Shown here piece by piece: positions 15,354 through 23,781 of a stretch of 54,598 bases of DNA. Numbering within the stretch: position 1 is the stretch's first letter; each line of letters starts with the position of its first letter. The position numbers were made by a program, and so were the translations under genes. A model generated the notes under the pieces. The model worked only from the letters and a program-made list of their open reading frames with translations, searched no databases and had not been told where the DNA came from. The DNA is taken from the NCBI GenBank assembly GCA_017408485.1, contig JAFQUM010000035.1, positions 1-54,598 of the forward strand, read 5' to 3'. This DNA is from Clostridia bacterium (GTDB lineage Bacteria > Bacillota > Clostridia > Oscillospirales > Butyricicoccaceae).

Positions 15354-17210
15354 ATGGCTGAAGAAGCATTAAAAAAAGAAATCAAGAAGAAAAAGTCTAC
15401 CCCTGCTCAAAAGGGAAAGACTCATACCAAGGCGAGAAAGCCAGCTGTAGCGGGCAAGGCTCAAAAGAGCAAAAAGACAACGACCCGCAAAGCAACAACC
15501 AAAGCAACAAATAGGGCAACAAAAAAGAATACCCCCGCAACCGGTTCAAAAGGCGGCAAGAAGCTTAAGGTAATTCCCTTGGGCGGAGTTGGCGAGATAG
15601 GTAAGAATATGACCGTGCTTGAGTGCGGTGATGATATTATCGTAATAGATTGCGGAATGACCTTCCCTGACGATGAGCTTTTGGGTGTTGATCTGGTCAT
15701 ACCCGACACCACTTATCTTGAAAAGAATAAAGAAAAGCTCCGCGGTGTGTTTATTACTCACGCTCACGAAGACCATATAGGTGCTATACCTTATTTTCTG
15801 CGTAGCTTTAATGTACCCATCTATTGCACTGCCCTTACAGAGGGTGTCGTATCCCTGAGACTTACCGAGCATAAGAACATTAAAAATGCAAAAATGAACA
15901 TCTGCAAGGCGGGTGATACTGTAAAGATTGGTTGCTTTACAGTTGAGTTTATTCAAGTGAATCATTCTGTTCCCGATGCTTGCGCCTTTGCAATCAAGAG
16001 CCCTGCGGGAATGATATTGTTTACAGGCGATTTTAAGATCGACACGACGCCTCCCGATGGAAAAATGATTGATCTTGTCAGATTTGGCGAGCTGGGAAGA
16101 AAGGGTGTAGACCTTCTTCTGATGGATTCTACCAATGCAGACCGCTCAGGTATCGCAATGAGTGAGAAAAAGGTCAGTGATTCACTTGAACGCGAGTTCA
16201 AGGATTGCAAAAAGAGGATCATTATCGCTTGCTTTGCGTCCAATGTGCATCGAATTCAAAAGATAATCGAGATTGCCGCAAAGCATGACCGTAAGGTTGC
16301 CGTTTCAGGCAGAAGTATGGAGAATATTCTTAAGGTCGGTAGTGATCTTGGATATATCCGTGCCGATAAAAACCGCATAATCGAGCTTGCACAGATAAAG
16401 AAATATCCTGATGAGAAGGTGGTGGTTATTACCACGGGAAGTCAGGGCGAGCCTATGAGCGCTCTTTACCGTATGGCTTATTCAAGTCATAGACAGGTAG
16501 AAGTGGGCATCGGTGACAAGATCCTTATTGCCGCAAGCCCCATTCCGGGCAATGAGAAGTCGGTATATCATATGATCAACGAGCTTATCCGCAAGGGTGC
16601 AGAGGTGGTTTATGAGCGGCTGGCGGACATTCACGTTTCCGGACACGCTTGTCAGGAAGAGCTCAAGCTTATGCTTTCACTTATCAAGCCCAAGTTCTTT
16701 ATGCCTGTTCACGGCGAATACAGGCATCTTAAGTGCAATGCACAATTAGCAATGCAAACGGGTATGCCTTTTGAGAATATATTCCTCACCGATCTTGGCA
16801 AGGTGCTTGAGCTTGGCGGGGGACGAGCTCAGTGGGGCGGTACAGTTCCCAGCGGAAGAGTCCTTATCGATGGATACGGAGTAGGTGATGTGGGAGCATC
16901 GGTACTTCGTGAAAGAAAGCTTATCGGACAGGACGGAGTTATCGTAGTATCTGCAGCGATAGATATGTATGAAAGGATAATGGCTTCTCCCGTTACCATA
17001 AACTCTCGAGGATTTGTATTTGTAAAAGAAGCGGAGGAGCTTATATCGGAGCTTGAGCAGTTGACGGTAGAGACCATCGAATATGCACTTGCAGGAAAAA
17101 CCGGTATTCGCGGTATAAGAGAAGCTGTAAGTAGCAGGCTTTCCGATTACCTGAATAAAAAAACAAAGCGCAGTCCCGCAATTATTCCGGCTATAACAGA
17201 AATAGATTAA
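15354..17210 (+). CDS. rnj: Ribonuclease J with lysine-rich N-terminal extension
   Basis: Metallo-beta-lactamase/beta-CASP ribonuclease with 5'-3' exo- and endonuclease activity in mRNA decay and rRNA processing. The zinc-ligand motif HAHEDH is at residues 136-141 (normally ~75-80), and FTGDFKID, the beta-CASP blocks around GSQGEPMSAL and the MPVHGEYRH motif follow. The C-terminal helical domain is intact. At 618 residues it is about 60 longer than typical RNase J; the excess is a low-complexity Lys/Thr/Ala N-terminal tail (~residues 7-70, rich in KKK, TTTRKATTK) before KVIPLGGVGEIGKN. Expressed from its own promoter with a structured leader. Confidence 0.95.
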   Translation: MAEEALKKEIKKKKSTPAQKGKTHTKARKPAVAGKAQKSKKTTTRKATTKATNRATKKNTPATGSKGGKKLKVIPLGGVGEIGKNMTVLECGDDIIVIDCGMTFPDDELLGVDLVIPDTTYLEKNKEKLRGVFITHAHEDHIGAIPYFLRSFNVPIYCTALTEGVVSLRLTEHKNIKNAKMNICKAGDTVKIGCFTVEFIQVNHSVPDACAFAIKSPAGMILFTGDFKIDTTPPDGKMIDLVRFGELGRKGVDLLLMDSTNADRSGIAMSEKKVSDSLEREFKDCKKRIIIACFASNVHRIQKIIEIAAKHDRKVAVSGRSMENILKVGSDLGYIRADKNRIIELAQIKKYPDEKVVVITTGSQGEPMSALYRMAYSSHRQVEVGIGDKILIAASPIPGNEKSVYHMINELIRKGAEVVYERLADIHVSGHACQEELKLMLSLIKPKFFMPVHGEYRHLKCNAQLAMQTGMPFENIFLTDLGKVLELGGGRAQWGGTVPSGRVLIDGYGVGDVGASVLRERKLIGQDGVIVVSAAIDMYERIMASPVTINSRGFVFVKEAEELISELEQLTVETIEYALAGKTGIRGIREAVSSRLSDYLNKKTKRSPAIIPAITEID

Positions 17211-17238
17211 GAGAGACAAAAAGCTTGGAGGATAAATT

Positions 17239-17847
17239 ATGAGAACATCAGATTCAATCGATATAGTTTATAACTATATCAAAGACCAGATCGTTTCACG
17301 GGGAATCTTTCCGGGAAACCGCCTGATTGAGGAGGATATAGCACGAAAGACGGGTGTTTCCCGTATTTCGGTGCGCGGAGCTCTTGCACGCCTTGAAAAC
17401 GAAGGCTATGTTGAGAGTTCCCCCAATCGTTCTGCTTGCCTTATAACCCCTTCAAAGGAGGAAATGGTGCAGGTTTTTGAGGTACGCTTGCTTTTGGAGA
17501 CGGCAGCGGCTCGCCTTGCAATCGACAAGATCACCGATGAAGGCATTGAGGCAATGGAAAAAAAGGTGAAAGAATGCAACAAGTTCGTTGAAAAGTTCAA
17601 TATCACCGAGTATGTTGCCATTAACCGTGAAATTCATTGGGAGATAATCGGCGCTTGCGGAAATCCCTATTATGAAAAGTTCCTCAGCGAGCTTTATAAC
17701 AAATGTACCATTTATCTGATGTTCTTCGATAACAGCGAGATCGGCGCAGCCATCGAGAGCCATCAGGCTATGCTTGATGCCGTTAAGAAAAGGGATATCA
17801 AGGCGTTGGAAAAGGCGCTTAAAAAAGATCTGTGCGTATCTATGTAA
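17239..17847 (+). CDS. GntR family transcriptional regulator (FadR/FCD type)
   Basis: Protein of 202 residues with an N-terminal GntR winged helix (IARKTGVSRISVRGALARL, residues ~36-54) and a C-terminal all-helical FCD ligand domain (EVRLLLETAAARLA; the Asp/His metal-ligand positions are seen in part as NREIHWEI and ESHQAML). FCD-type regulators sense carboxylic acids or similar metabolites, often with a bound metal. At 202 residues it is a little shorter than the usual 220-240. It follows the RNase J gene by 28 bases and is followed by a terminator, so it is probably the last gene of that unit. No target is visible nearby. Confidence 0.88.
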   Translation: MRTSDSIDIVYNYIKDQIVSRGIFPGNRLIEEDIARKTGVSRISVRGALARLENEGYVESSPNRSACLITPSKEEMVQVFEVRLLLETAAARLAIDKITDEGIEAMEKKVKECNKFVEKFNITEYVAINREIHWEIIGACGNPYYEKFLSELYNKCTIYLMFFDNSEIGAAIESHQAMLDAVKKRDIKALEKALKKDLCVSM

Positions 17848-17856
17848 TCTACATAT

Positions 17857-17895
17857 AAAAACGTCCGTTATGCAGTCGCATAACGGACGTTTTTA
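17857..17895. terminator. Strong bidirectional terminator
   Basis: Perfect 13-bp stem ACGTCCGTTATGC / GCATAACGGACGT with an AGTC loop, with A and T runs on either side. It separates the convergent gntR and dihydroorotase-like genes. Confidence 0.92.
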
Positions 17896-17902
17896 TTATA
17901 AG

Positions 17903-19156
17903 TTATTTACCGGTCTGCCAGACGATCCTTCCGTCCTTGATGGTGTAAAGGACTAAACCAAACAGTTCCTTACCATCGAAGGGGGTGTTTCTGCCCATAG
18001 ATATAAGGTGTTTTCCACCTGCAATATAGGAATAATCGGGATCAAAAATGCATAAGTCGGCAATCTTGCCTACGGCGATCCTTCCACTGTCGATACCCAA
18101 TATAGAAGCGGGTTTTGCGGTGAGTGTATCAAGAACCTTAGAAAGAGACAGTCCTGCATTTTTATAAAGAGCGGTCAAAGCTGCGCTGAAGCATAGCTCT
18201 ACCGATGAAGCACCATAGGGAGCGGTTACAAGTGATTTGCGCTTAAGCTCATCGGGGACAGGTGCGTGGTCGGAGCAAATGCAGTCAATAGTGCCATCCG
18301 CAATGCCTTCAATGATTGCCTGAATATCGGAAGGATTTCCAAGGGGAGGATCCAGCTTTGCCAAAGTGTTATAACCCATCAGCTCACGGCTTGAAAGAGA
18401 GATGTAATGAGGCTGAGTTGATGCGGTGACCTTCGCGCCTGTAGCCTTTGCTCTTCTTATAAGATCAACAGAGGCGGCAGTGCTTACCTGAGCAATATGC
18501 ACGGGGGAACCGGTGTCTATAGCTAAAGCTATATCGCGGGCTATCATAACCGTTTCGGCAGAAGAGGGAATGGTTGGTATATCCATCAATTCTGCCATAA
18601 CGCCTGCGCGGGCAAGTCCGTCCTGACAAAGGGCAGGCTCACTGCATCTTACCATAAAAGGAAGATTATTCTTCCTTGCGCGGAAGAGAGCGTCACGCAT
18701 GAGAAGGGGATCGCAGATGGGAGCATCGTCATAGAGAGCGCCTGCGCCTGCGTGCTTGAATAATCCGTGAGCGGTCAATTCCTTTCCGTCGGTGGCAAAT
18801 GCGGCGGGAATAATAGCGCAAGAGGCATATTCAGCGCGTTCGGTGATATAATCAAGCTTATCTTCACTGTCAGCCTGGGTGTGGACACAGAGAGTGGTAA
18901 ATCCACCCTTTACTGCAGCGTGGGAAAGAGTGAGCAATGACTCAATGCGGTCAAGTTCGGGCTCGGTGGCACGGGCGAGCAGATCGGTAAATCCTGCACT
19001 GACACATAGACCATCGGCGTCAATCACCTTAGCACCATTCGGGGAGATGTTTTCATCTATTTCCTCAATGATCCCATCTGAAATAAGAATATCACAGATC
19101 TTATCTATATTATCGGCAAGGCTGATTACCCGTCCGTTTTTTATAATGAGCTTCAT
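17903..19156 (-). CDS. Dihydroorotase homologue lacking metal ligands (PyrC'-like)
   Basis: Amidohydrolase-superfamily protein of 417 residues with the length and layout of bacterial dihydroorotase (KLIIKNGRVI opening, C-terminal beta-domain with GKIADLCIFD). The metal site is lost. The DxHxHxR segment reads DLLARAT (residues 58-64), so both His and the Arg are gone; the later HAE-like segment is VRCSEP, and the HxxHxS segment is HIAQVST. The Asp of the SDHAP motif is kept. That pattern matches non-catalytic DHOase subunits that form a scaffold for aspartate transcarbamoylase in some bacteria. No pyrB is adjacent. The start at 19156 is preferred since AAGGAT is 10 bases upstream; a GTG three codons earlier is closer. 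Confidence 0.85.
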   Translation of the reverse strand: MKLIIKNGRVISLADNIDKICDILISDGIIEEIDENISPNGAKVIDADGLCVSAGFTDLLARATEPELDRIESLLTLSHAAVKGGFTTLCVHTQADSEDKLDYITERAEYASCAIIPAAFATDGKELTAHGLFKHAGAGALYDDAPICDPLLMRDALFRARKNNLPFMVRCSEPALCQDGLARAGVMAELMDIPTIPSSAETVMIARDIALAIDTGSPVHIAQVSTAASVDLIRRAKATGAKVTASTQPHYISLSSRELMGYNTLAKLDPPLGNPSDIQAIIEGIADGTIDCICSDHAPVPDELKRKSLVTAPYGASSVELCFSAALTALYKNAGLSLSKVLDTLTAKPASILGIDSGRIAVGKIADLCIFDPDYSYIAGGKHLISMGRNTPFDGKELFGLVLYTIKDGRIVWQTGK

Positions 19157-19189
19157 AAAATGCACATCCTTAAAATTACTCTTTTAAAT

Positions 19190-19218
19190 ATTCTATCATA
19201 TATTTTATAATTGGGCAA
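19190..19218 (-). promoter_or_regulatory. Promoter of the dihydroorotase-like gene
   Basis: Minus-strand -35 TTGCCC (19213-19218), 17-base spacer and -10 TAGAAT (19190-19195). Confidence 0.6.
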
Positions 19219-19249
19219 GAAGGGAGCATAATAAAAACGAGGTGTTGAT

Positions 19250-19429
19250 ATGTCAAAGATGAATATTGGAATGCCTGTTGTATGGGGTTTTGTGGCAGGC
19301 GCAGTCTGTGGAATGGCGGCAATGACTATGACAAATGATCAGACAATGAGAAAAATCAAACGCCGCGCAACACGCACCATTCGCTCTGTAAGCGATATGG
19401 CATCAGACTTGGCGGACATCGTCCGCTGA
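19250..19429 (+). CDS. Small membrane protein (59 residues)
   Basis: A short gene with a good ribosome binding site (GAGGTG, 7 bases before ATG). The product has one hydrophobic stretch at about residues 8-28 (PVVWGFVAGAVCGMAAMTM), followed by a basic, amphipathic tail (RKIKRRATRTIRS). The membrane segment plus positive tail resembles YtxH-like small proteins of Bacillota. A hairpin terminator follows a few bases after the stop. It stands alone between the dihydroorotase-like gene (divergent) and the flippase gene. Function is unknown; the frame is supported by SD, hydrophobicity and terminator placement. Confidence 0.72.
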   Translation: MSKMNIGMPVVWGFVAGAVCGMAAMTMTNDQTMRKIKRRATRTIRSVSDMASDLADIVR

Positions 19430-19431
19430 GG

Positions 19432-19470
19432 AAATACCGCTCGGGCTTTGGCTTGAGCGGTATTTTTATT
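19432..19470 (+). terminator. Rho-independent terminator
   Basis: Stem AATACCGCTC / GAGCGGTATT followed by TTTATTTT, directly after the 59-residue gene. Confidence 0.88.
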
Positions 19471-19525
19471 TTAAAGGATCTGTATGGGCGGTATATATTT
19501 TTAAAAAATCGCGTATAAATCCAAT

Positions 19526-20815
19526 ATGAAGACTAAAAAGCTTGTACGAGATACTTTAATATTAACTGCAGTGTCATTGCTTATGCGTGGCGTCGGACTT
19601 GTTTTCTCATCCTTTTTGTCCGAGTCCATAGGGGCAGAAGGATTGGGACTGCTTGAACTGATCCTTTCTGTTTGCGGATTTGCTGTATCACTGGCCGGCT
19701 CGGGTATAAAGCTGACCACAATACGACTTACCGTGTCAGCACAGGCTCAGGGGATGAGCGTAAAGAGAACGGTAAAAATGTGCTTTGCTTATGCGCTTAT
19801 CCCTGCATCGGTTGCAGCAATATTGCTGATATCATTTGCGCCTATGGCTGCGAGAATGATAGGACAAAGCGAGGCGGCAATTTGCTTCAGGCTATATGCG
19901 GTGTCATTGCCGTTTATTTCACTGTCTTGCGCCTTATCGGGATATTTTACGGCGGTCAGAAAAGCCACCGCTTATGCGGCTGTTACCACGGGAGAGCAGC
20001 TTTTCAGAATAGGTCTGACATCCGTGCTTCTTACCGTATTTTTGCCGTATGGTGTAGTCAGTGCTTGCGCTGCCGTTGTGTTCGGGCAGTGCATTGCTGA
20101 AGCACTGAGCGTGCTTGTGACATTTATCATATACCTGCGTCAACGAACAAACGATAACGACATGGGCAGACCTCGCTTTAAGGAATTGCTCAGCATTGCA
20201 TTGCCTGACTCGGTAAGCTCAAACCTTCGGTCGGCATTAGTTACTGTTAGACAGATACTTATTCCCAAAACCTTGAAGCAAAGCGGAATCAGTGCTGCGC
20301 AGGGACTCGCTGCTTATGGTGTGGTTCAGGGAATGGCATTGCCCGTCATAAACTTTGCGGGATGTATTCCATCGGTGTTTTCAGGATTACTGATTCCCGA
20401 AATTGCCGAGTGCGTCGCTAAAGATAACAAAAAAAGGGCAGAAAAGCTTATGCTCAAGGCTTTAAGATATACCTTCTTGTTTTCCTGCGCTGTAGCGGCG
20501 ATTTTGTATGGCTTTGCACCGCAGATCGGCAGATTACTTTACCCCGACAGTAAAGCCGCGTTTTACATACGCCTGCTTGCTCCTATTATTCCCGTATCCT
20601 ATGTGGATATGACTACCGACGGAATATTGAAAGGCTTGGGTCTTCAACTTGATTCAATGCGTTTCAATATTATCGAAGCGGCAGTTTGTCTGTCAATGGT
20701 ACTGGTGCTTGTACCCATATGGGGAGTATGGGGATATGTGGCAATGATTTTTACGGGAGAGATACTGAACTTTGGCTTGAGTATAAACAGACTAAGAAAA
20801 TATGCAATAAAATGA
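19526..20815 (+). CDS. SpoVB-like MOP-family flippase
   Basis: Polytopic membrane protein of 429 residues with about 12 hydrophobic segments and the MVF/SpoVB/Wzx pattern: LMRGVGLVFSSFLSESIGAEGLGLL at the N-terminus (quoted in part: FLSESIGAEGLGLL), then YFTAVRKATAYA and LIPEIAE. SpoVB proteins act in spore cortex synthesis as lipid-linked precursor flippase candidates; paralogues also transport teichoic acid or polysaccharide precursors. It is shorter than SpoVB of Bacillus (~515), so it may be a paralogue. No clear Shine-Dalgarno sits before ATG 19526, and no promoter is obvious after the preceding terminator; an alternative start is possible. Confidence 0.82.
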   Translation: MKTKKLVRDTLILTAVSLLMRGVGLVFSSFLSESIGAEGLGLLELILSVCGFAVSLAGSGIKLTTIRLTVSAQAQGMSVKRTVKMCFAYALIPASVAAILLISFAPMAARMIGQSEAAICFRLYAVSLPFISLSCALSGYFTAVRKATAYAAVTTGEQLFRIGLTSVLLTVFLPYGVVSACAAVVFGQCIAEALSVLVTFIIYLRQRTNDNDMGRPRFKELLSIALPDSVSSNLRSALVTVRQILIPKTLKQSGISAAQGLAAYGVVQGMALPVINFAGCIPSVFSGLLIPEIAECVAKDNKKRAEKLMLKALRYTFLFSCAVAAILYGFAPQIGRLLYPDSKAAFYIRLLAPIIPVSYVDMTTDGILKGLGLQLDSMRFNIIEAAVCLSMVLVLVPIWGVWGYVAMIFTGEILNFGLSINRLRKYAIK

Positions 20816-20844
20816 AGGCAGACTCTCAGTGAAGAGTCTGCCTT
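20815..20844. terminator. Bidirectional terminator
   Basis: 12-bp stem AAGGCAGACTCT / AGAGTCTGCCTT with a 6-base loop between the convergent flippase and trkH genes. Confidence 0.85.
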
Positions 20845-20855
20845 GTGCATTGTGT

Positions 20856-22301
20856 TTATCTTCTGCGCCAAGCTTCAGGGAAGAATAGCATAACTATTGA
20901 GAACAGTTCAAGTCTGCCGAGGAGCATAAGCAAAGACAGCAACAACTTAACAGGAGCTGAGAATATTGCAAAGCTACCCATAGGACCTACAAGACCAAGA
21001 CCGGGACCCACATTGCACAGACAAGCCACTGTCGCAGTAAAGCTTGTGGTGAAATCAAAGCCGTCAAGACAGACGAGGAGTCCCGAGCCGAACAATATCA
21101 GCATATACAGAGAGAAGAATGTATGGGTGGTAGATACTGTTTCTTCATCCAAAGGAGAGCCGTTAAGCCTGACCACTTCGACCTGATTGGGACGGATCAT
21201 TTTATGAATGCTACGGCGAATACTCTTTAAAAGGATGATTATGCGTGAGACCTTTATAGCGCCTCCGGTACTTCCTGCGCTGGCACCGATAAGCATAAGT
21301 AAAACTAAAAGAAACTGTGATGCGGTGGGCCATAGCGCAAAGTCTGCTGTAGCAAAACCGGTGGTGGTTATAATGGATGCCACCTGGAAGAAGGAGTGCA
21401 TTAAGGATTCTGCAAAATTGCCGAAAAGGTTGAGAATATTAAAGGCAATAAATAGCGTGCTTATACCGACGATAGCAAAATACCAACGGTTTTCTTCATT
21501 TTTGAAAAAAGATCTCCAGTTTCCCAAAAGTACTAAATAGTAGAGGTTAAAGTTAACACCGAAAAGTAGCATAAATACCGAAATAACGATGTTTATGTAA
21601 GGTGAATTGAATCCCGCAACGCCTGCCGCTGTTATGCCGTATCCACCGGTGCCTGCAGTAGCGAAGGAATAGGTCAGCGCTTCAAAAAGGGTCATTCCTC
21701 CAAAAAGCAAAAGGATTACCTCTATAACGGTCAATGCCAAATAGATTATATAGAGAATAGTTGCTGTGGAACGCATTTTGGGTACAAGCTTGCCGCCCTT
21801 GGTGGGACCTGTTGTCTCAGCTTTGAGAATATGTACAGAGCGGGAATTGGTCATAGGCAAGAGTGCCATTATAAAGACCAGAACTCCCATTCCTCCTATC
21901 CAATGGGTAAAGGAGCGCCAAAACAGCAGCGATTTGTCTATCACGCTAAAGTCGGTTAGGATAGTGGAGCCTGTGGTTGTAAATCCGCTGACGGTCTCAA
22001 AAAAAGCATCCACAAAAGAGGGAATGGCGCCTGAAATAACGAAGGGCAGAGCACCAAAAACCGACATAATAACCCAAGAGAGAGCGACTATTAAAAATCC
22101 TTCGCGCTCGAAAATCAGGTGGTCACCCTTGTGAAGTACTGCAGTGAGAAGTGTTCCTATAACGATAAGCAAGCCAATAGTTATAAGAAAGGGAATGGGA
22201 TCTTCTCTATAGATAAGCGCGACTATCAAGGGCAGAAGCATAAGACCTGCCTCTACCTGAAGGATCTTTCCTAATGTGTTTAAAACGGCTTTAATATTCA
22301 T
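20856..22301 (-). CDS. trkH: TrkH-family potassium uptake channel
   Basis: Membrane protein of 481 residues, the K+ translocating subunit of a Trk/Ktr system. The four pore-loop repeats each carry a filter glycine, for instance FTTTGSTIL, AGTGGYGIT, TTTGFATAD and NVGPGLGLV. Strong hydrophobic helices alternate with these loops. It shares one base with trkA (TGATG) and is co-transcribed with it, so its gating would be set by the nucleotide-binding TrkA ring in the cytoplasm. The length matches TrkH rather than KtrB, which lacks the extra N-terminal helices. Confidence 0.95.
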   Translation of the reverse strand: MNIKAVLNTLGKILQVEAGLMLLPLIVALIYREDPIPFLITIGLLIVIGTLLTAVLHKGDHLIFEREGFLIVALSWVIMSVFGALPFVISGAIPSFVDAFFETVSGFTTTGSTILTDFSVIDKSLLFWRSFTHWIGGMGVLVFIMALLPMTNSRSVHILKAETTGPTKGGKLVPKMRSTATILYIIYLALTVIEVILLLFGGMTLFEALTYSFATAGTGGYGITAAGVAGFNSPYINIVISVFMLLFGVNFNLYYLVLLGNWRSFFKNEENRWYFAIVGISTLFIAFNILNLFGNFAESLMHSFFQVASIITTTGFATADFALWPTASQFLLVLLMLIGASAGSTGGAIKVSRIIILLKSIRRSIHKMIRPNQVEVVRLNGSPLDEETVSTTHTFFSLYMLILFGSGLLVCLDGFDFTTSFTATVACLCNVGPGLGLVGPMGSFAIFSAPVKLLLSLLMLLGRLELFSIVMLFFPEAWRRR

Positions 22302-23656
22302 CAGAGCAAGATTTCCTCTATATTATTAAGGGCTTCCATACCTGAAATTACGATTACATTGTCGCCCTTTTGGATAACAGTATTACCATCTGCAATAATA
22401 GTAGTGCCTTGACGAACTATACAAGCAATAAGTATCTGCGGCTTGAACTTAAAGTCCTTAAGGGGTTTGCCGCAAATGTCCGCTTCGCCTGATACGTGGA
22501 ATTCCACAGCCTCGGCTTTTCCGTCAAGCAGCTTATGAAGAGTTTCGATCTTGCTGTCCTCATAATTCTGCATACAACGGGCATATTTGACGATGCGGTC
22601 GGCGGTCAAACGCTTGGGAGAAATGACAGTATCAAGACCCAATTGATTCAAAACCGGTGCAAGGCTGATATTATTGACCTTTGCAATGACCTTTTTCACC
22701 CCCACAGTGTTAGCGCATACAGAGATGATCATATTCTCTTCATCAAGACCTGTCAGTGCAACAAAGGAATCGGTGCTGTGAAGACCTTCGGCGGTAAGCA
22801 GTTCCTGATCGCTTCCGTTGCCGCAGATAACTGTGGCATCGGGCAAGAGCTCGCAGAGCTCGCGGCATCTGACGGGGTCCTGATCGATGATCTTGACGGA
22901 GATCTTCATACTGAGCAGCTGTCGGGTGAGGTAATAACCTATCTTGCCTGCACCTACGATCATTACGCTCTTGATCTTTGCTTTGACGATACCTATTTTA
23001 CCAAAGAAGGTATCAACATCGGCGGGAGTGCCGATAAGGGTTATTCTGTCGCCCTCTTGGAGCACAAAACTACCTCCGGGAACATAGAGCTCGTCTCCGC
23101 GTGCAACTGCACAGACGAGAATTTTTAATTGATACTTATTACGCAATTGGAAAAGAGACATCCCTGCAATGGGACTGTCATCTTGAATTTTTATTTCGAC
23201 CATTTCTACTCTTCCACGTGCGAAGGGATTGATCTTCAGGGCAGAAGGATAACGCAACACGCGGGAAATCTCCGCTGACGCCTCAAGCTCGGGGTTGATA
23301 GTCATAGAAATACCCAAGTCGTTTTTAAGATATGCCATCTGTGAAGCGTATTCGGGGTTTCTCACACGGGCGATTGTGTGACGGGCTCCCAAGTTACGTG
23401 CTACAAGGCAAGCAAGCAGATTGCACTCGTCGAGGTTTGTGGTTGCAATAAGCAGGTCGGTCTTATCCACACCCGCTTCGCGCTGTACCTCAACGGTCGC
23501 ACCGTTGCCGATTATGCCCATAACATCATAGCGCTCGGTGATCTGCTTGAGTGCATCGGCATTGGTGTCGATGACAACTATATCATGATTTTCAGATGAA
23601 AGCTGCTCTACAAGAATGGAGCCGACTTTGCCGGTACCGACAATAATGATCTTCAT
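22301..23656 (-). CDS. trkA: TrkA potassium channel regulatory protein
   Basis: Cytoplasmic regulatory subunit of 451 residues with a tandem layout of two RCK/TrkA-N plus TrkA-C units. The first Rossmann loop is IIVGTGKVGSILVEQL (residue 3 on), and the second is MIVGAGKIGYYLTRQL in the middle, both with GxGxxG and an acidic end to the second strand (VIDTN, IIDQD). TrkA-C blocks such as LFQLRNKYQL lie after each. It binds NAD(H)/ATP and gates TrkH. A strong promoter (TTGACA-17-TATAAT) precedes it, and trkH follows with a 1-base overlap. Confidence 0.96.
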   Translation of the reverse strand: MKIIIVGTGKVGSILVEQLSSENHDIVVIDTNADALKQITERYDVMGIIGNGATVEVQREAGVDKTDLLIATTNLDECNLLACLVARNLGARHTIARVRNPEYASQMAYLKNDLGISMTINPELEASAEISRVLRYPSALKINPFARGRVEMVEIKIQDDSPIAGMSLFQLRNKYQLKILVCAVARGDELYVPGGSFVLQEGDRITLIGTPADVDTFFGKIGIVKAKIKSVMIVGAGKIGYYLTRQLLSMKISVKIIDQDPVRCRELCELLPDATVICGNGSDQELLTAEGLHSTDSFVALTGLDEENMIISVCANTVGVKKVIAKVNNISLAPVLNQLGLDTVISPKRLTADRIVKYARCMQNYEDSKIETLHKLLDGKAEAVEFHVSGEADICGKPLKDFKFKPQILIACIVRQGTTIIADGNTVIQKGDNVIVISGMEALNNIEEILL

Positions 23657-23685
23657 AGAAAACCTTCTTTCCGATTGATAGGGTG

Positions 23686-23714
23686 ATTATACAACATAAT
23701 AACGCAAATGTCAA
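23686..23714 (-). promoter_or_regulatory. trkA-trkH promoter
   Basis: Minus-strand consensus -35 TTGACA (23709-23714), 17-base spacer and -10 TATAAT (23686-23691). Confidence 0.88.
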
Positions 23715-23749
23715 AGAATGTAGGATATTTGGTTGGTTAAAATATGGTA

Positions 23750-23778
23750 AAAGACTCCTTGATGAAAAGGAGTCTTGA
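23750..23778 (-). terminator. Terminator of the ABC exporter operon
   Basis: Perfect 10-bp stem AAGACTCCTT / AAGGAGTCTT with a 6-base loop and a minus-strand TTTTA tail, placed just after the second ABC gene. Confidence 0.88.
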
Positions 23779-23781
23779 AAA

